Origin: Paraburkholderia lacunae
GTDB lineage: Bacteria > Pseudomonadota > Gammaproteobacteria > Burkholderiales > Burkholderiaceae
Assembly: GCF_003353175.1 (NCBI RefSeq)
Contig: NZ_QHKS01000010.1
Location: 1 to 64,000, forward strand
Direction: 5' to 3'
DNA: 64,000 bases
Positions 33,641 to 40,909 of the stretch are shown here, piece by piece. Numbering within the stretch: position 1 is the first letter of the stretch; each line of letters opens with the position of its first letter. The position numbers and the translations under genes were made by a program. The notes under the pieces were generated by a model that had not been told where the DNA came from, did not search any database, and was given only the letters and a program-made list of their open reading frames with translations.

Positions 33641-33892
33641 TCAGGCGCTCGTACTATGCGAACCTGATGCGCGAGCGCTGTCGGCCGGTGTCGGCTGTCC
33701 TGGTCGACTGGCGAAATAGTCGTGGAGAGCCTGAACCGTTGAGACGCGGGGATCGCCGACTCGACCGAGCGCCACCTTAGTGAGCGTGTCGTATGGAATC
33801 CCGGTGGCCGACGAAATCGCCCGCCATTTGCCCTTGGCTTCCTGCAGAGAGCGAACTACGGTCGCCAGCCATGACACCTGTCCTTGCTCCAT
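33641..33892 (-). CDS. Cro-like helix-turn-helix regulator
   Basis: An 83-residue DNA-binding protein: 'WLATVVRSLQEAKGKWRAIS' and the helix-turn-helix 'SATGIPYDTLTKVALGRVGD', then 'STVQALHDYFA'. It is transcribed divergently from the CI-like repressor, the standard Cro position. The ATG at 33892 has GGAG at the right spacing; a longer frame to 33976 would overlap the operator region. It should repress the CI promoter and promote lytic growth. Confidence 0.75.
   Translation of the reverse strand: MEQGQVSWLATVVRSLQEAKGKWRAISSATGIPYDTLTKVALGRVGDPRVSTVQALHDYFASRPGQPTPADSARASGSHSTSA
33873..33882. promoter_or_regulatory. Candidate operator half-site pair in cro start
   Basis: GACACCTGTC, an imperfect relative of the dyad at 33972-33983, lies just inside the Cro coding start. 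It may be a second repressor site. Confidence 0.35.
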
Positions 33893-33971
33893 TGCCTGCT
33901 CCGAGGTTTGGTCAGGCCCGATCTTAAGTCTTTTATGGCTATTTTTCAACCACGAGAAATGTGCGCCATGC

Positions 33972-33983
33972 GACACAAGTGTC
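33972..33983. promoter_or_regulatory. Candidate repressor operator between cI and cro
   Basis: GACAC-AA-GTGTC is a perfect dyad in the 117-bp divergent region. It lies 27 bp upstream of the CI start and 80 bp upstream of the Cro start. It shares no sequence with the dispersed CAAAGTSACTTTG palindrome, so the two signals are probably read by different proteins. Confidence 0.5.
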
Positions 33984-34009
33984 TAGCCAGATTTGGCAAT
34001 ATAGACCAT

Positions 34010-34510
34010 ATGAAAAAGACCCCTATCCTTACCGTCCTGGCCACGAACCTTCGTCAGGCGATGGCGAGGCACCCGACGCTGGACACGCAGATGCGCCTCG
34101 GACAGAGATCTGGCATCTCCCAACGAACTGTCGGCCGAATGCTGAACGGTGAAGTGAATCCACAATTGGGGCACGTCGAAGCGGTCGCGGATGCGCTTGG
34201 AGTTACCGTTACCGAACTGCTAACCGACTATTCGTCGGGGGCTCCGGAACTTCGCTACGACCGCCAGAAATTCGCAAAACTATCGCCGGAAGATCGAGCG
34301 AAAATCGAGTCCTTCATTGAATTCACGTTTGTGTCGCAGGATAAGGGCTCGTCGAGCGACGCGCCGTTTAAATATTCCGAGGTAATTAAAGCCAGCCCAG
34401 CACAAGAAGAGATGGTTAAGCGCGTTGCTCAACGAGACCTATCAAACAAAACGTTGAGCATCGATGAAGACCAAACCAAACCCCATGGTGGAAGGCGCGG
34501 ACGTCGCTGA
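34010..34510 (+). CDS. CI-like HTH repressor without a peptidase domain
   Basis: A 166-residue protein. The helix-turn-helix is 'RSGISQRTVGRMLNGEVNP' at residues ~30-50, followed by 'VEAVADALGVTVTELL', as in XRE/lambda repressors. The C-terminal ~85 residues are charged and helical. There is no S24 peptidase fold, so RecA-stimulated self-cleavage is not expected, and induction must work by another route. The start lacks a good ribosome site, as is common in leaderless cI transcripts. Confidence 0.85.
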   Translation: MKKTPILTVLATNLRQAMARHPTLDTQMRLGQRSGISQRTVGRMLNGEVNPQLGHVEAVADALGVTVTELLTDYSSGAPELRYDRQKFAKLSPEDRAKIESFIEFTFVSQDKGSSSDAPFKYSEVIKASPAQEEMVKRVAQRDLSNKTLSIDEDQTKPHGGRRGRR

Positions 34511-34955
34511 TTTCACTAGCTACAGAAACAAAAAACTCGCTACTGAGCGTTACGTTCCCGGCAACGAATCAGCTGCGCGCGAGAGAGCACGGCTGGCAAG
34601 AACCGAGGCTATTGCTCAATTTGATGCGCAAAGCTCGCCAGCTATCGCATTCGCAGCCGTTCTTTTATCGGAAGACGGCACCATCACACTAGCAGCTAGC
34701 GGCATAGAACCCGAGTTCGCGCCGGCGATTAGCGCAGGCCTGCTTCGCCTCAGGAAGCGCATCAATTCGCACGGCGACGGCCACCGCCCGCCTCCACGAC
34801 GTCTCGGCGGTTTTGCGAGGCTCATCCCCCTATTTTCACTGGCTTGCATGGCGGCAACATATGTCAACACCGTGGCGTGGGTTGATGCCGCGCTGTCTCT
34901 CGCTGCCCAAGTCGGCGTTTCATACGCCCTGACCCGCTGGCGAACCCCCAGGTAG
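34464..34955 (+). CDS. Hypothetical protein with C-terminal membrane segments
   Basis: A 163-residue protein of unknown function overlapping the repressor's 3' end by 47 bp. After a charged N-terminus and a small domain ('IAFAAVLLSEDGTITLAAS'), it ends with two hydrophobic stretches, 'RLIPLFSLACMAATYVN' and 'AALSLAAQVGVSYAL'. Expressed with the repressor in the lysogen, it is a candidate superinfection-exclusion protein, but nothing in the sequence proves that. Confidence 0.6.
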   Translation: MKTKPNPMVEGADVADFTSYRNKKLATERYVPGNESAARERARLARTEAIAQFDAQSSPAIAFAAVLLSEDGTITLAASGIEPEFAPAISAGLLRLRKRINSHGDGHRPPPRRLGGFARLIPLFSLACMAATYVNTVAWVDAALSLAAQVGVSYALTRWRTPR

Positions 34956-35029
34956 GCATCGACGACTTAGCCAAGCATGCGGCCACTGCCGCATGCTGAT
35001 CTCCACATCGAAAAATAGTCATTTGTGAC

Positions 35030-35059
35030 TTGACTTGATAAGCCACAAAAGACTATCTT
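35030..35059 (+). promoter_or_regulatory. Predicted promoter for the plus-strand early block
   Basis: TTGACT (35030-35035) and TATCTT (35054-35059) with an 18-bp spacer, in the AT-rich gap before the small gene at 35096. Flanking ATAGTC and GACTAT at 35016-35021 and 35051-35056 form an inverted pair that could be an operator. Confidence 0.5.
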
Positions 35060-35095
35060 TCGTCCTGACGTATTTGCGTCGGAACAGGAGATCAC

Positions 35096-35296
35096 ATGAA
35101 TTCGTTACCTGATGCTGCGGGAGAGGGGCGCCGCGCCTGGCTGCGCGAAATGCAAGGGCCATGCCCACGGCAAAGTGACTTTGAAAAGTCGTTTGCGTGG
35201 CGCCTGGCATTTGCCACCGCAGCCATCGTTATCACGATCAACGTCCTCGCACCGCCGCCAGCGGCACCCGAGAAACCGGTCCACGCGACGGTGTAG
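35096..35296 (+). CDS. Small single-pass membrane protein
   Basis: 66 residues with one predicted membrane helix (residues ~40-57, 'RLAFATAAIVITINVLA') and a Pro-rich C-terminal end. The AGGAG at 35086-35090 and the promoter above support the start. It carries a perfect dispersed palindrome, which encodes 'RQSDFEK'. Its function is unknown. Confidence 0.6.
   Translation: MNSLPDAAGEGRRAWLREMQGPCPRQSDFEKSFAWRLAFATAAIVITINVLAPPPAAPEKPVHATV
35171..35183. promoter_or_regulatory. Dispersed palindrome, copy 6 (perfect, inside a gene)
   Basis: CAAAGTGACTTTG inside the small membrane-protein gene, about 110 bp downstream of the predicted early promoter. Here it is on the plus-strand transcript in a different reading frame from the K-V-T copies, so the shared feature is the DNA word and not a peptide. 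Confidence 0.8.
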
Positions 35297-35304
35297 GTGA
35301 CGCG

Positions 35305-35508
35305 ATGACAGTCCGAATCCCCGTCAGCGACGACGACATAGCCAGGGAATTCCGTCTCCGTCACTTACGTGGTTCGGCTGTCGATGCCGTCACCAATCCC
35401 GCCCTGCGGATCTGCCTCGCCAACTGCGCCGAGCTGCGCAAAAAACAGAAACGAACAGACCAACCCACGTCGGACGGCAAGCGTCTTGCCGCTGGCGATA
35501 CGGAGTAA
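35305..35508 (+). CDS. Hypothetical small early protein
   Basis: 67 residues: 'MTVRIPVSDDDIAREFRLRH' then 'ALRICLANCAELRKKQKRTD'. It has a short helical, basic C-terminus and no recognised domain. It fits between its neighbours with 8 and 6 bp gaps, which supports it being real. Confidence 0.5.
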   Translation: MTVRIPVSDDDIAREFRLRHLRGSAVDAVTNPALRICLANCAELRKKQKRTDQPTSDGKRLAAGDTE

Positions 35509-35514
35509 CGCCAA

Positions 35515-35862
35515 ATGCAAAGACCAAAGTTCAAGGCTCCGACAGAGCCTATCCGCAGAGACACAATCGGCCTGCGCTCGATCGTTCACTACGATCCTAT
35601 GGCGCCCCGCGCAACGACGCCGATCATGGTCGGCAAGTATGTCGTCGCACGTCGGCCGCTCGCCGACAGCGTTCATACGCTCTACATGATTCTGGACGGC
35701 AGCACTGTCGTCAGTACGTCGATCTCCTATCCAAACGAAGACGACTGCGCATCGGCCGTCAGCATGCACCGTCGCAAAGCCGCTGAATCGCTCGCCGCGA
35801 AGACCATCGGCAAGGCGAAAAAACGCAAGCCACTCGCGCTGCGCGTGAAGGAGGCAGCGTGA
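35515..35862 (+). CDS. Hypothetical early phage protein
   Basis: 115 residues, alpha/beta in appearance ('MVGKYVVARRPLADSVHTLY', 'ILDGSTVVSTSISYPNED'), with a strongly basic C-terminus (KAKKRKPLALRVK). A GGAG lies at good spacing. The stop overlaps the next gene's GTG start, showing coupling. No family was recognised. Confidence 0.6.
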   Translation: MQRPKFKAPTEPIRRDTIGLRSIVHYDPMAPRATTPIMVGKYVVARRPLADSVHTLYMILDGSTVVSTSISYPNEDDCASAVSMHRRKAAESLAAKTIGKAKKRKPLALRVKEAA

Positions 35863-36362
35863 AGCCTCTTACCAAGTTCAAGCGGCCGACGACCTACAAG
35901 GAGATCGTCCAGCACGCGTGCGACCAGCATGCCCGCCATCTCGCCGATCTCAAGCGAGCGGAGAGACATATTCGTGCCATCGAGCGGGATCTTTCACTAC
36001 TGGACGAATCAGGTATCGGATTTGACGTTGGCGGCTATTCGATGCGGCTGCAAGACGTCAGCCGCCCGGACAGCGTCAATCGACGGGCCAAGTGGGCACT
36101 GCACATCTCTGTCGGCATCTGGAGCATTAACGAAGACAGGCTGATAGCTGGCTTCATCGCTCTCGGCTGGATCGTCGAGTCGGGTGAGGCAACGGCGCAC
36201 GGCGGATCGGTTGTGCTTCGTCAGGCCAAAACCCAAATCCGCGTTCACATTTACGGCCGCCCCGAATATCTGCGCAGCATCCTGCCAAAGGAGGACGCGC
36301 CGGACGCCACGTTCGCAGACGTCGGTGGCATCCCTTCCACGCAGGAGGCTAGCCATGGCTAA
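35859..36362 (+). CDS. Hypothetical early phage protein
   Basis: 167 residues. The first ~45 are helical and basic ('ACDQHARHLADLKRAERHIR'); the middle contains 'ALHISVGIWSINEDRLIAGF' and the rest is alpha/beta. The GTG start has an AGGAGG and overlaps the previous stop. The stop overlaps the ParB-like gene by 8 bp, so both are one operon. No family was recognised. Confidence 0.6.
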   Translation: MKPLTKFKRPTTYKEIVQHACDQHARHLADLKRAERHIRAIERDLSLLDESGIGFDVGGYSMRLQDVSRPDSVNRRAKWALHISVGIWSINEDRLIAGFIALGWIVESGEATAHGGSVVLRQAKTQIRVHIYGRPEYLRSILPKEDAPDATFADVGGIPSTQEASHG

Positions 36363-37635
36363 GACCAGCCCTCTCGTTCTCGACGCGATGATCGTCACCG
36401 GCAACACGAAATCGGCGGTCAAAGCTGCGGGCGGTGGATCCTCCGACCTTTGGACCGTACCGCCCGACCAGATCCACTTCGATCCCCGCGACAACGTTCG
36501 CCCGCTGGATCCGGAACGCGTTCGCCACCTCGCCCAGCTGATGAAGGCTAACGGCTACGACCGCAAGAAACCGCTCGGCTGCTTCGTCCGCAAGGTCGGC
36601 GGCGAAGACAGGATTTTCGTGTACGAAGGCCAGCACCGCTACCACGCAGCGCTGCTCGCCATTAAGGAAGGCATGCCGGCCGACAAGATGATCGACCGCC
36701 TGCCGATCGTTATCGACGAAGCCAAGTCGGTCAATCGCGTCAATCTGATTTACGCCGGCATCAATAACAACGACGGCGAGAAGCTGACGCCTCTGCAACT
36801 GGCTGAGAAAGTCATTGAACTGCAGGAGCTCGGCGAGCCCAATGGCGTAATCTGTGCGCGCCTCCACGTTACCGACCAGACGATCCGCGATGTCCTGCTG
36901 CTCGCGAACGCTCCGGCAGCGCTCCACAAACTTGTTCGTGACAAGGTCGTGTCGTCGACGCTCGCCATCGACGAGATACGCACGCACGGCGGAGAAAAGG
37001 CGTTGGAGCGCCTGCAGAACGCCGCGCAACAGGCGAAGCTTGGCGGCAAAGCCAAGGTCACGAAGAAGGTGCTCGCCAAGGCCGCCGGCGGCAAGATCAC
37101 CGACACGCAGGCAAAGCAACTTTTGCAGGCGCTGCAGTCGGTCCTGCACGACCCGGTGTTCGGCAAGCTCTCGCCGGGCACGATCGCGGCTGTGCACGCC
37201 GCGCTAACCCCCCATGCGGATCTGCTCGATGCCGTTTCAACGAGGCGCCACAAGCATCCAATCCACACGCCGAACGCGAACGGCGTTTTTGTGAAGTGCG
37301 AGACGATCAAATCCCCGGTGAGTAAGCGCACTGGTCTGCCACCGGTTGAGATTCACCTTGCTCACCCCGACGAGACAACGTGGATCTACTCGACGTCGAC
37401 ACGATTTGGCAACGCAATGAGTTCCGGTCTGCCGTCCATGGGTAAATTCATCGAGACATACAAGACGCGCATGCAGGCGATTCGCGCAGCAGTCGGCGAG
37501 CTCACGACCTTCATAAATCGCGCAGATATCACCAAGACCAAAGAGGCACCGATTGCCCGCGCGTTCCTCGACAGGCTCTGGACTATGCCTGATCCCGACT
37601 GGACAGAAGACATGGCAACGGAGGCAATCAAATGA
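36355..37635 (+). CDS. ParB-like nuclease-domain protein
   Basis: A 426-residue protein. The ParB/sulfiredoxin-like fold spans ~30-115: 'VPPDQIHFDPRDNVRPLD', 'HLAQLMKANGYDRKKPL' and the CTP-type signature 'YEGQHRYHAAL'. A helix-turn-helix region follows ('LQLAEKVIELQELGEPNGVI', 'RLHVTDQTIRDVLLLA'). The last ~200 residues are phage-specific. No ParA partner is encoded nearby, so plasmid-like partition is unproven. As a sequence-specific DNA-binding protein it is one candidate reader of the dispersed palindrome. AGGAGG precedes the ATG. Confidence 0.82.
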   Translation: MAKTSPLVLDAMIVTGNTKSAVKAAGGGSSDLWTVPPDQIHFDPRDNVRPLDPERVRHLAQLMKANGYDRKKPLGCFVRKVGGEDRIFVYEGQHRYHAALLAIKEGMPADKMIDRLPIVIDEAKSVNRVNLIYAGINNNDGEKLTPLQLAEKVIELQELGEPNGVICARLHVTDQTIRDVLLLANAPAALHKLVRDKVVSSTLAIDEIRTHGGEKALERLQNAAQQAKLGGKAKVTKKVLAKAAGGKITDTQAKQLLQALQSVLHDPVFGKLSPGTIAAVHAALTPHADLLDAVSTRRHKHPIHTPNANGVFVKCETIKSPVSKRTGLPPVEIHLAHPDETTWIYSTSTRFGNAMSSGLPSMGKFIETYKTRMQAIRAAVGELTTFINRADITKTKEAPIARAFLDRLWTMPDPDWTEDMATEAIK

Positions 37636-38045
37636 CGATTCGCCCGGCCACTTCTACCCCACGTCCGCTGCCGCGTAAGCGGGAACCAGCGGAAAAACGC
37701 CCACGGCTTTCCCTTGCTGGCGGCGTCCCGGCGGGCGCATCGCACCACGACGTCAACAGCAGCGGGCTCGCGCCCGCCAAAGCGATCCAGATGAACGAAG
37801 GCCAGTCGGATTCCCGACTGGCCACCCTCGCGCGGATCACCGCCCTTCGCCTCGAGATCCGCCAGCTGGTCGAGGGCATCGCCCTTGGCGCCGACATCGA
37901 GCTGCTCGACCTCATGCGCGACGAGGTAGGCAGCTATAGCCGGCACAAAGCTGCGCAGGAGGCACGCACGTGGGCCGAGCAAGCGCGCCTGTCCATCGAA
38001 ACCGGTTTAATGCAGCTCGACCGCGCGATGCGGCCGACGTCCTAG
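37632..38045 (+). CDS. Hypothetical protein with Acb2-like C-terminal pattern
   Basis: A 137-residue protein overlapping the ParB-like stop by 4 bp. The first ~65 residues are basic and disordered. The C-terminal half is helical and ends 'WAEQARLSIETGLMQLDRAM', which resembles the closing helix of the small phage anti-CBASS protein Acb2 (pattern W..iar..lq.Gfm.l.Ra). That similarity is short and seen by eye only, so the function is open. It sits in the early block where anti-defence genes are common. Confidence 0.5.
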   Translation: MTIRPATSTPRPLPRKREPAEKRPRLSLAGGVPAGASHHDVNSSGLAPAKAIQMNEGQSDSRLATLARITALRLEIRQLVEGIALGADIELLDLMRDEVGSYSRHKAAQEARTWAEQARLSIETGLMQLDRAMRPTS

Positions 38046-38069
38046 TAAAGAGCCGACATAGGGTGTCAA

Positions 38070-38336
38070 ATGAATACTGTTTTTCTTCTGATGGCGCAGT
38101 TCGGCGCACGTGCGGTCATTCCGATTGACGAGGTGTGCCGCTCGTACTTCCCGCACCTTGAAGTGGACAAGCTGCTTCGCAAGATCACTTATGGAGAAAT
38201 CAAGCTGCCCCTTGTCCGGATCGAATCATCGCAAAAGAGCGCGAAGGGCGTATACGTGCAGGACCTGGCCAACTACATCGACGAGCGCCGCGCGGCGGCT
38301 AGGAAGGAATGCGATCAGCTCTCGGGCATCGCGTAA
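38070..38336 (+). CDS. PrtN-like pyocin/phage activator
   Basis: An 88-residue DNA-binding regulator: 'MNTVFLLMAQFGARAVIPID', then 'FPHLEVDKLLRKITYGEIKL' and 'QKSAKGVYVQDLANYIDERR', which is the full pattern of the PrtN family (pyocin activator). In Pseudomonas PrtN switches on pyocin genes; phage relatives lie next to integrases and may act as excision or lytic activators. It runs convergent to the integrase and overlaps its 3' end by 22 bp. Confidence 0.85.
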   Translation: MNTVFLLMAQFGARAVIPIDEVCRSYFPHLEVDKLLRKITYGEIKLPLVRIESSQKSAKGVYVQDLANYIDERRAAARKECDQLSGIA

Positions 38337-39409
38337 TCCGGCGATGGCGCGATCACGTCCAGCCACTTCCAGTTTTCGTACTTGTCCCCCACCTTACGCA
38401 CGTGCGTATAGCGCTTCAACGTATTCCAGCTGCGGTGGCCGCTCACGGCCGCCACCCGCTGGATCGTCCATCCCATTTCTGACAGTCGACTCGCGCCCTC
38501 GTGCCGCAGGTCATTCAGATGCAGATCGTCGATCCCAAGTAGCTGCACTGCGTTCGTGAACGCGGTGCTCGCCGTGAGAGCGCGGTAGGGAAAGATGCGA
38601 TCGTCCACTCGCGGCTGCGCCTTGACGATCCGTAATGCCTCCGGCGTCAGATCTACCCAGGTGTCATTTCCCACCTTCGTGTTTGGGTGCTTCAGGTCGC
38701 GGACCATGACCCGACATCCGTCTTCATCCAGGTCGTCCCAGCGAAGCCGGCAGATCTCGCTGATTCGGCGCAGCGAAAAAATCGTGAAGGTCGCCAGTAC
38801 CTGCATTGGAATACTGTCGGGCGTGCCTTCCCGCACCTTGCCGAACTCGGCCATCAAGCGATCCATCTCGTCCAGCGTTGGGCGACGTTCACGATGCTTT
38901 GATCGGCCAACTAGCCCCATTCGCGTCAGCGCGATGCGCGCGTCCGCGACAACCGACGCATCCACCGGATAGCCCCAGGCCGGCCGCGCGAGTGTGATCA
39001 CGCTCGACAGGTGCGCGAGATAGTGCCCGCGCGTCGACGGCGCGACGTCCACCGTGCGCATGTATCCAACGATGTCCGCACTTTCAAGCTGCGCCGCCTT
39101 GATGTCGCCCAGCGTCGAGCCCGATATCTGATTGAGGATCATTTTCTTGGTGCGGTCCAGCGGCTTGCCCAGTTCCGCGATGTACTGCTTGATCATTTCC
39201 TTGACTGACGGGTTCTCCTGCAGCGCCGCTTTCAGGCCGTCAGCGTGAGACAGCGCTGCCTCGCGCTGCTTGATCCAGATCTGCGCGGCCTGCCGGCGCT
39301 CGAACGTCTTGGTTTCCTGGTGCAGCACCTTGCCGCCCTTGCGCACGCGGACTTGTGCCTTGTACGAGGTGCTGCCATCCTTGTTCTCTCTCGGCGTAAT
39401 TGTGCCCAC
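38315..39409 (-). CDS. int: Tyrosine recombinase integrase
   Basis: A 364-residue phage integrase. The N-terminus has an arm-binding beta start ('ENKDGSTSYKAQVRVRKGGK'); a SAM-like core-binding part spans ~65-170. The catalytic domain shows Arg in 'FSLRRISEICRLRW', the box-II 'HLNDLRHEGASRL', 'SGHRSWNTLKRYTH' with the nucleophile Tyr, all in order. The GTG at 39409 follows an AGGAGG eight bases upstream; a longer frame to 39556 has no such support. Its position fixes the right end of the prophage. Confidence 0.93.
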   Translation of the reverse strand: MGTITPRENKDGSTSYKAQVRVRKGGKVLHQETKTFERRQAAQIWIKQREAALSHADGLKAALQENPSVKEMIKQYIAELGKPLDRTKKMILNQISGSTLGDIKAAQLESADIVGYMRTVDVAPSTRGHYLAHLSSVITLARPAWGYPVDASVVADARIALTRMGLVGRSKHRERRPTLDEMDRLMAEFGKVREGTPDSIPMQVLATFTIFSLRRISEICRLRWDDLDEDGCRVMVRDLKHPNTKVGNDTWVDLTPEALRIVKAQPRVDDRIFPYRALTASTAFTNAVQLLGIDDLHLNDLRHEGASRLSEMGWTIQRVAAVSGHRSWNTLKRYTHVRKVGDKYENWKWLDVIAPSPDYAMPES

Positions 39410-39432
39410 TCGTGCCTCCTGCTCTGTGTTGT

Positions 39433-39474
39433 GGTGCCACGGAAAAATGGCACCCATTTTGGAGCCTTGGCACC
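39433..39474. repeat. Three GGTGCCA/TGGCACC repeats upstream of int
   Basis: GGTGCCA (39433-39439) is followed by TGGCACC at 39448-39454 and again at 39468-39474. The first two form a dyad with an 8-bp spacer. They lie 24-65 bp upstream of the integrase start and may be arm sites for integrase or an operator for its promoter. Confidence 0.55.
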
Positions 39475-39573
39475 TCAAAAACAAGGGGAAACGCGGGAAA
39501 ACCCGAGCAAACAAAAGACGCATCCATCGGCCGCAATCGCCCGCCAGGCGGGACAATCCGCGTCAGACAAAGC

Positions 39574-40041
39574 CTACGTGGTGTAGCGCACCGGCAACGC
39601 CGTCGAATACTTGATCTGCTCCATCGCGAAACTCGAGCTCACGTCGTACAGCGGCACGGCGGCGATCAACTGCTTGTAGATGCGATCGTAGTCGTCGATA
39701 TCGGACACCACGACGCGCAGCAGGTAATCGGTTTCGCCGCTCATCCGGTATACCTCGACCACTTCCGGAATCTCCCGCACCGCACGCGTGAAAGTCTGCG
39801 CCCAGGCCTCGGTGTGCTGGTTGGTCCGCACCGCGACAAAAACGGTCGTGCCCACACCGAGCTTGCGCGCATCGCAAAGCGCCACCTGCGCGCGAATCAC
39901 GCCCGCCTCTTTCAGACGTTGCAGCCGCTTCCAGCAAGGCGTTTGCGACAGGTTCACGCGCTGCGCCAGCTCGGCAATCGGCATGGTTGCGTCTTCCTGC
40001 AACAGCTCAAGCAGCTTCCGATCGATGATATCCATTCCCAT
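39574..40041 (-). CDS. Lrp/AsnC-family transcriptional regulator
   Basis: A 155-residue regulator. The helix-turn-helix occupies residues ~3-50 ('DRKLLELLQEDATMPIAELA' and 'LSQTPCWKRLQRLKEAGVI') and the RAM ligand domain follows ('VYRMSGETDYLLRVVVSDID'). It is divergent from the cysteine-dioxygenase-like gene at 40179 with 137 bp between them, so it probably senses a small sulfur-containing amino acid and controls that gene. ATG at 40041 was chosen; another ATG two codons on is possible. This is the first intact chromosomal gene after the prophage. Confidence 0.9.
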   Translation of the reverse strand: MGMDIIDRKLLELLQEDATMPIAELAQRVNLSQTPCWKRLQRLKEAGVIRAQVALCDARKLGVGTTVFVAVRTNQHTEAWAQTFTRAVREIPEVVEVYRMSGETDYLLRVVVSDIDDYDRIYKQLIAAVPLYDVSSSFAMEQIKYSTALPVRYTT

Positions 40042-40056
40042 CAATCCACCCCCATA

Positions 40057-40094
40057 GGAAATTATTCTACTTTTACGGATTCGAGGGAAATTAT
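40057..40094. promoter_or_regulatory. Direct repeats GGAAATTAT, candidate Lrp sites
   Basis: GGAAATTAT occurs at 40057-40065 and 40086-40094, 29 bp apart, in the divergent region. Lrp proteins wrap DNA over spaced sites, so these are plausible operators. Confidence 0.45.
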
Positions 40095-40178
40095 ATGGAA
40101 ACTCTTTCTCCAGGCAAACCGGTATAAATATGGCTATCCAAAAATATTGAGGAGGCAGCCGCCGGCTGCACCGCCATC

Positions 40179-40835
40179 ATGAACCAAGGCCTCCGTCCGA
40201 CATCCTTCGACCGCCCCTCATCCAGCCACGCGCAGTTAGCCGAGCTCAATGACGCGCCCTTGCCAGGCGGGCAACGAAGCGCGCCGCTCGCGCGCCTGTG
40301 CGACGGGCTCGACGCCATGTTCGAAGCCTGCGCCAACTTTCCCGTGCCGTCGGACTCCGCTTTTTTCGCCCGCGCCATGCGCGTAGCGCTCAAGCAAGCC
40401 GCGGCGGATCCCGCGCTGCTCACGCCCGCGCAACGCGAAGGGTCAGCTGAAACCTACCGGCGTCATCTGCTGGCCGCCGATCCGCATGGCCGCTACGCCA
40501 TTGCCGCCCTGATCTGGCTGCCGCAGCAGGCGAGCCCCGTGCATGCGCATCACACGTGGTGCGGCTACGCGGTGCTGGACGGCACGCTGAGCGAAACGGT
40601 ATTCGAATGGAACGGCGCGCGGCACTGCGCGAGCGCCACGCGCACGCAAGCGCGCAGGAGCGGCGCGGTGTCGTTTGTGCGCGGCGGCCGCGGCGGCATT
40701 CATCGGCTGGGCAATTGCAGCAATGAGCCCGCCGTTTCTCTGCATATCTACGGCGTCTCGGGCGCGCAGATCACCACGCATGTCAACGACGTGGTGCGCG
40801 CCACCGACACAACCGACGCCCAGGCGTTCGCCTAG
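40179..40835 (+). CDS. Cysteine dioxygenase-like (cupin) thiol dioxygenase
   Basis: A 218-residue cupin of the type I cysteine/3-mercaptopropionate dioxygenase family, which oxidises a thiol to a sulfinic acid with Fe(II). Iron-ligand motifs are 'SPVHAHHTWCGYAVLDG' (two His) and 'GGIHRLGN' (third His), with 'SLHIYG' closing the barrel. Substrate choice between cysteine and mercapto acids cannot be read by eye. Divergence from the Lrp regulator suggests control by a sulfur amino acid. The first ~25 residues look like a variable extension. Confidence 0.8.
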   Translation: MNQGLRPTSFDRPSSSHAQLAELNDAPLPGGQRSAPLARLCDGLDAMFEACANFPVPSDSAFFARAMRVALKQAAADPALLTPAQREGSAETYRRHLLAADPHGRYAIAALIWLPQQASPVHAHHTWCGYAVLDGTLSETVFEWNGARHCASATRTQARRSGAVSFVRGGRGGIHRLGNCSNEPAVSLHIYGVSGAQITTHVNDVVRATDTTDAQAFA

Positions 40836-40909
40836 GCGCACTCACATATGGCGATGAACGTGGCGATGCGAGCCGAAGCCTTCGCCGTCCCGCCTCGCCC
40901 GTCATTCAA

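Larger units (their letters stand above)
187..39480. mobile_element. Lambda/HK97-like siphovirus prophage (ends approximate)
   Basis: The region contains a full tailed-phage gene set: integrase, repressor, Cro- and CII-like regulators, replication, terminase, portal, protease, capsid, tail tube, tape measure, tail tip, fibres, holin/endolysin and spanins. Structural genes run on the minus strand as one long late block. The right end must lie between the integrase start (39409) and the intact Lrp gene (stop at 39574). The left end is uncertain: a tRNA 3' fragment at 799-851 is a classic attachment remnant, but phage-restricted palindromes continue to 187. I could not find a shared direct repeat joining the two ends, so the att core is unresolved. 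Confidence 0.9.
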
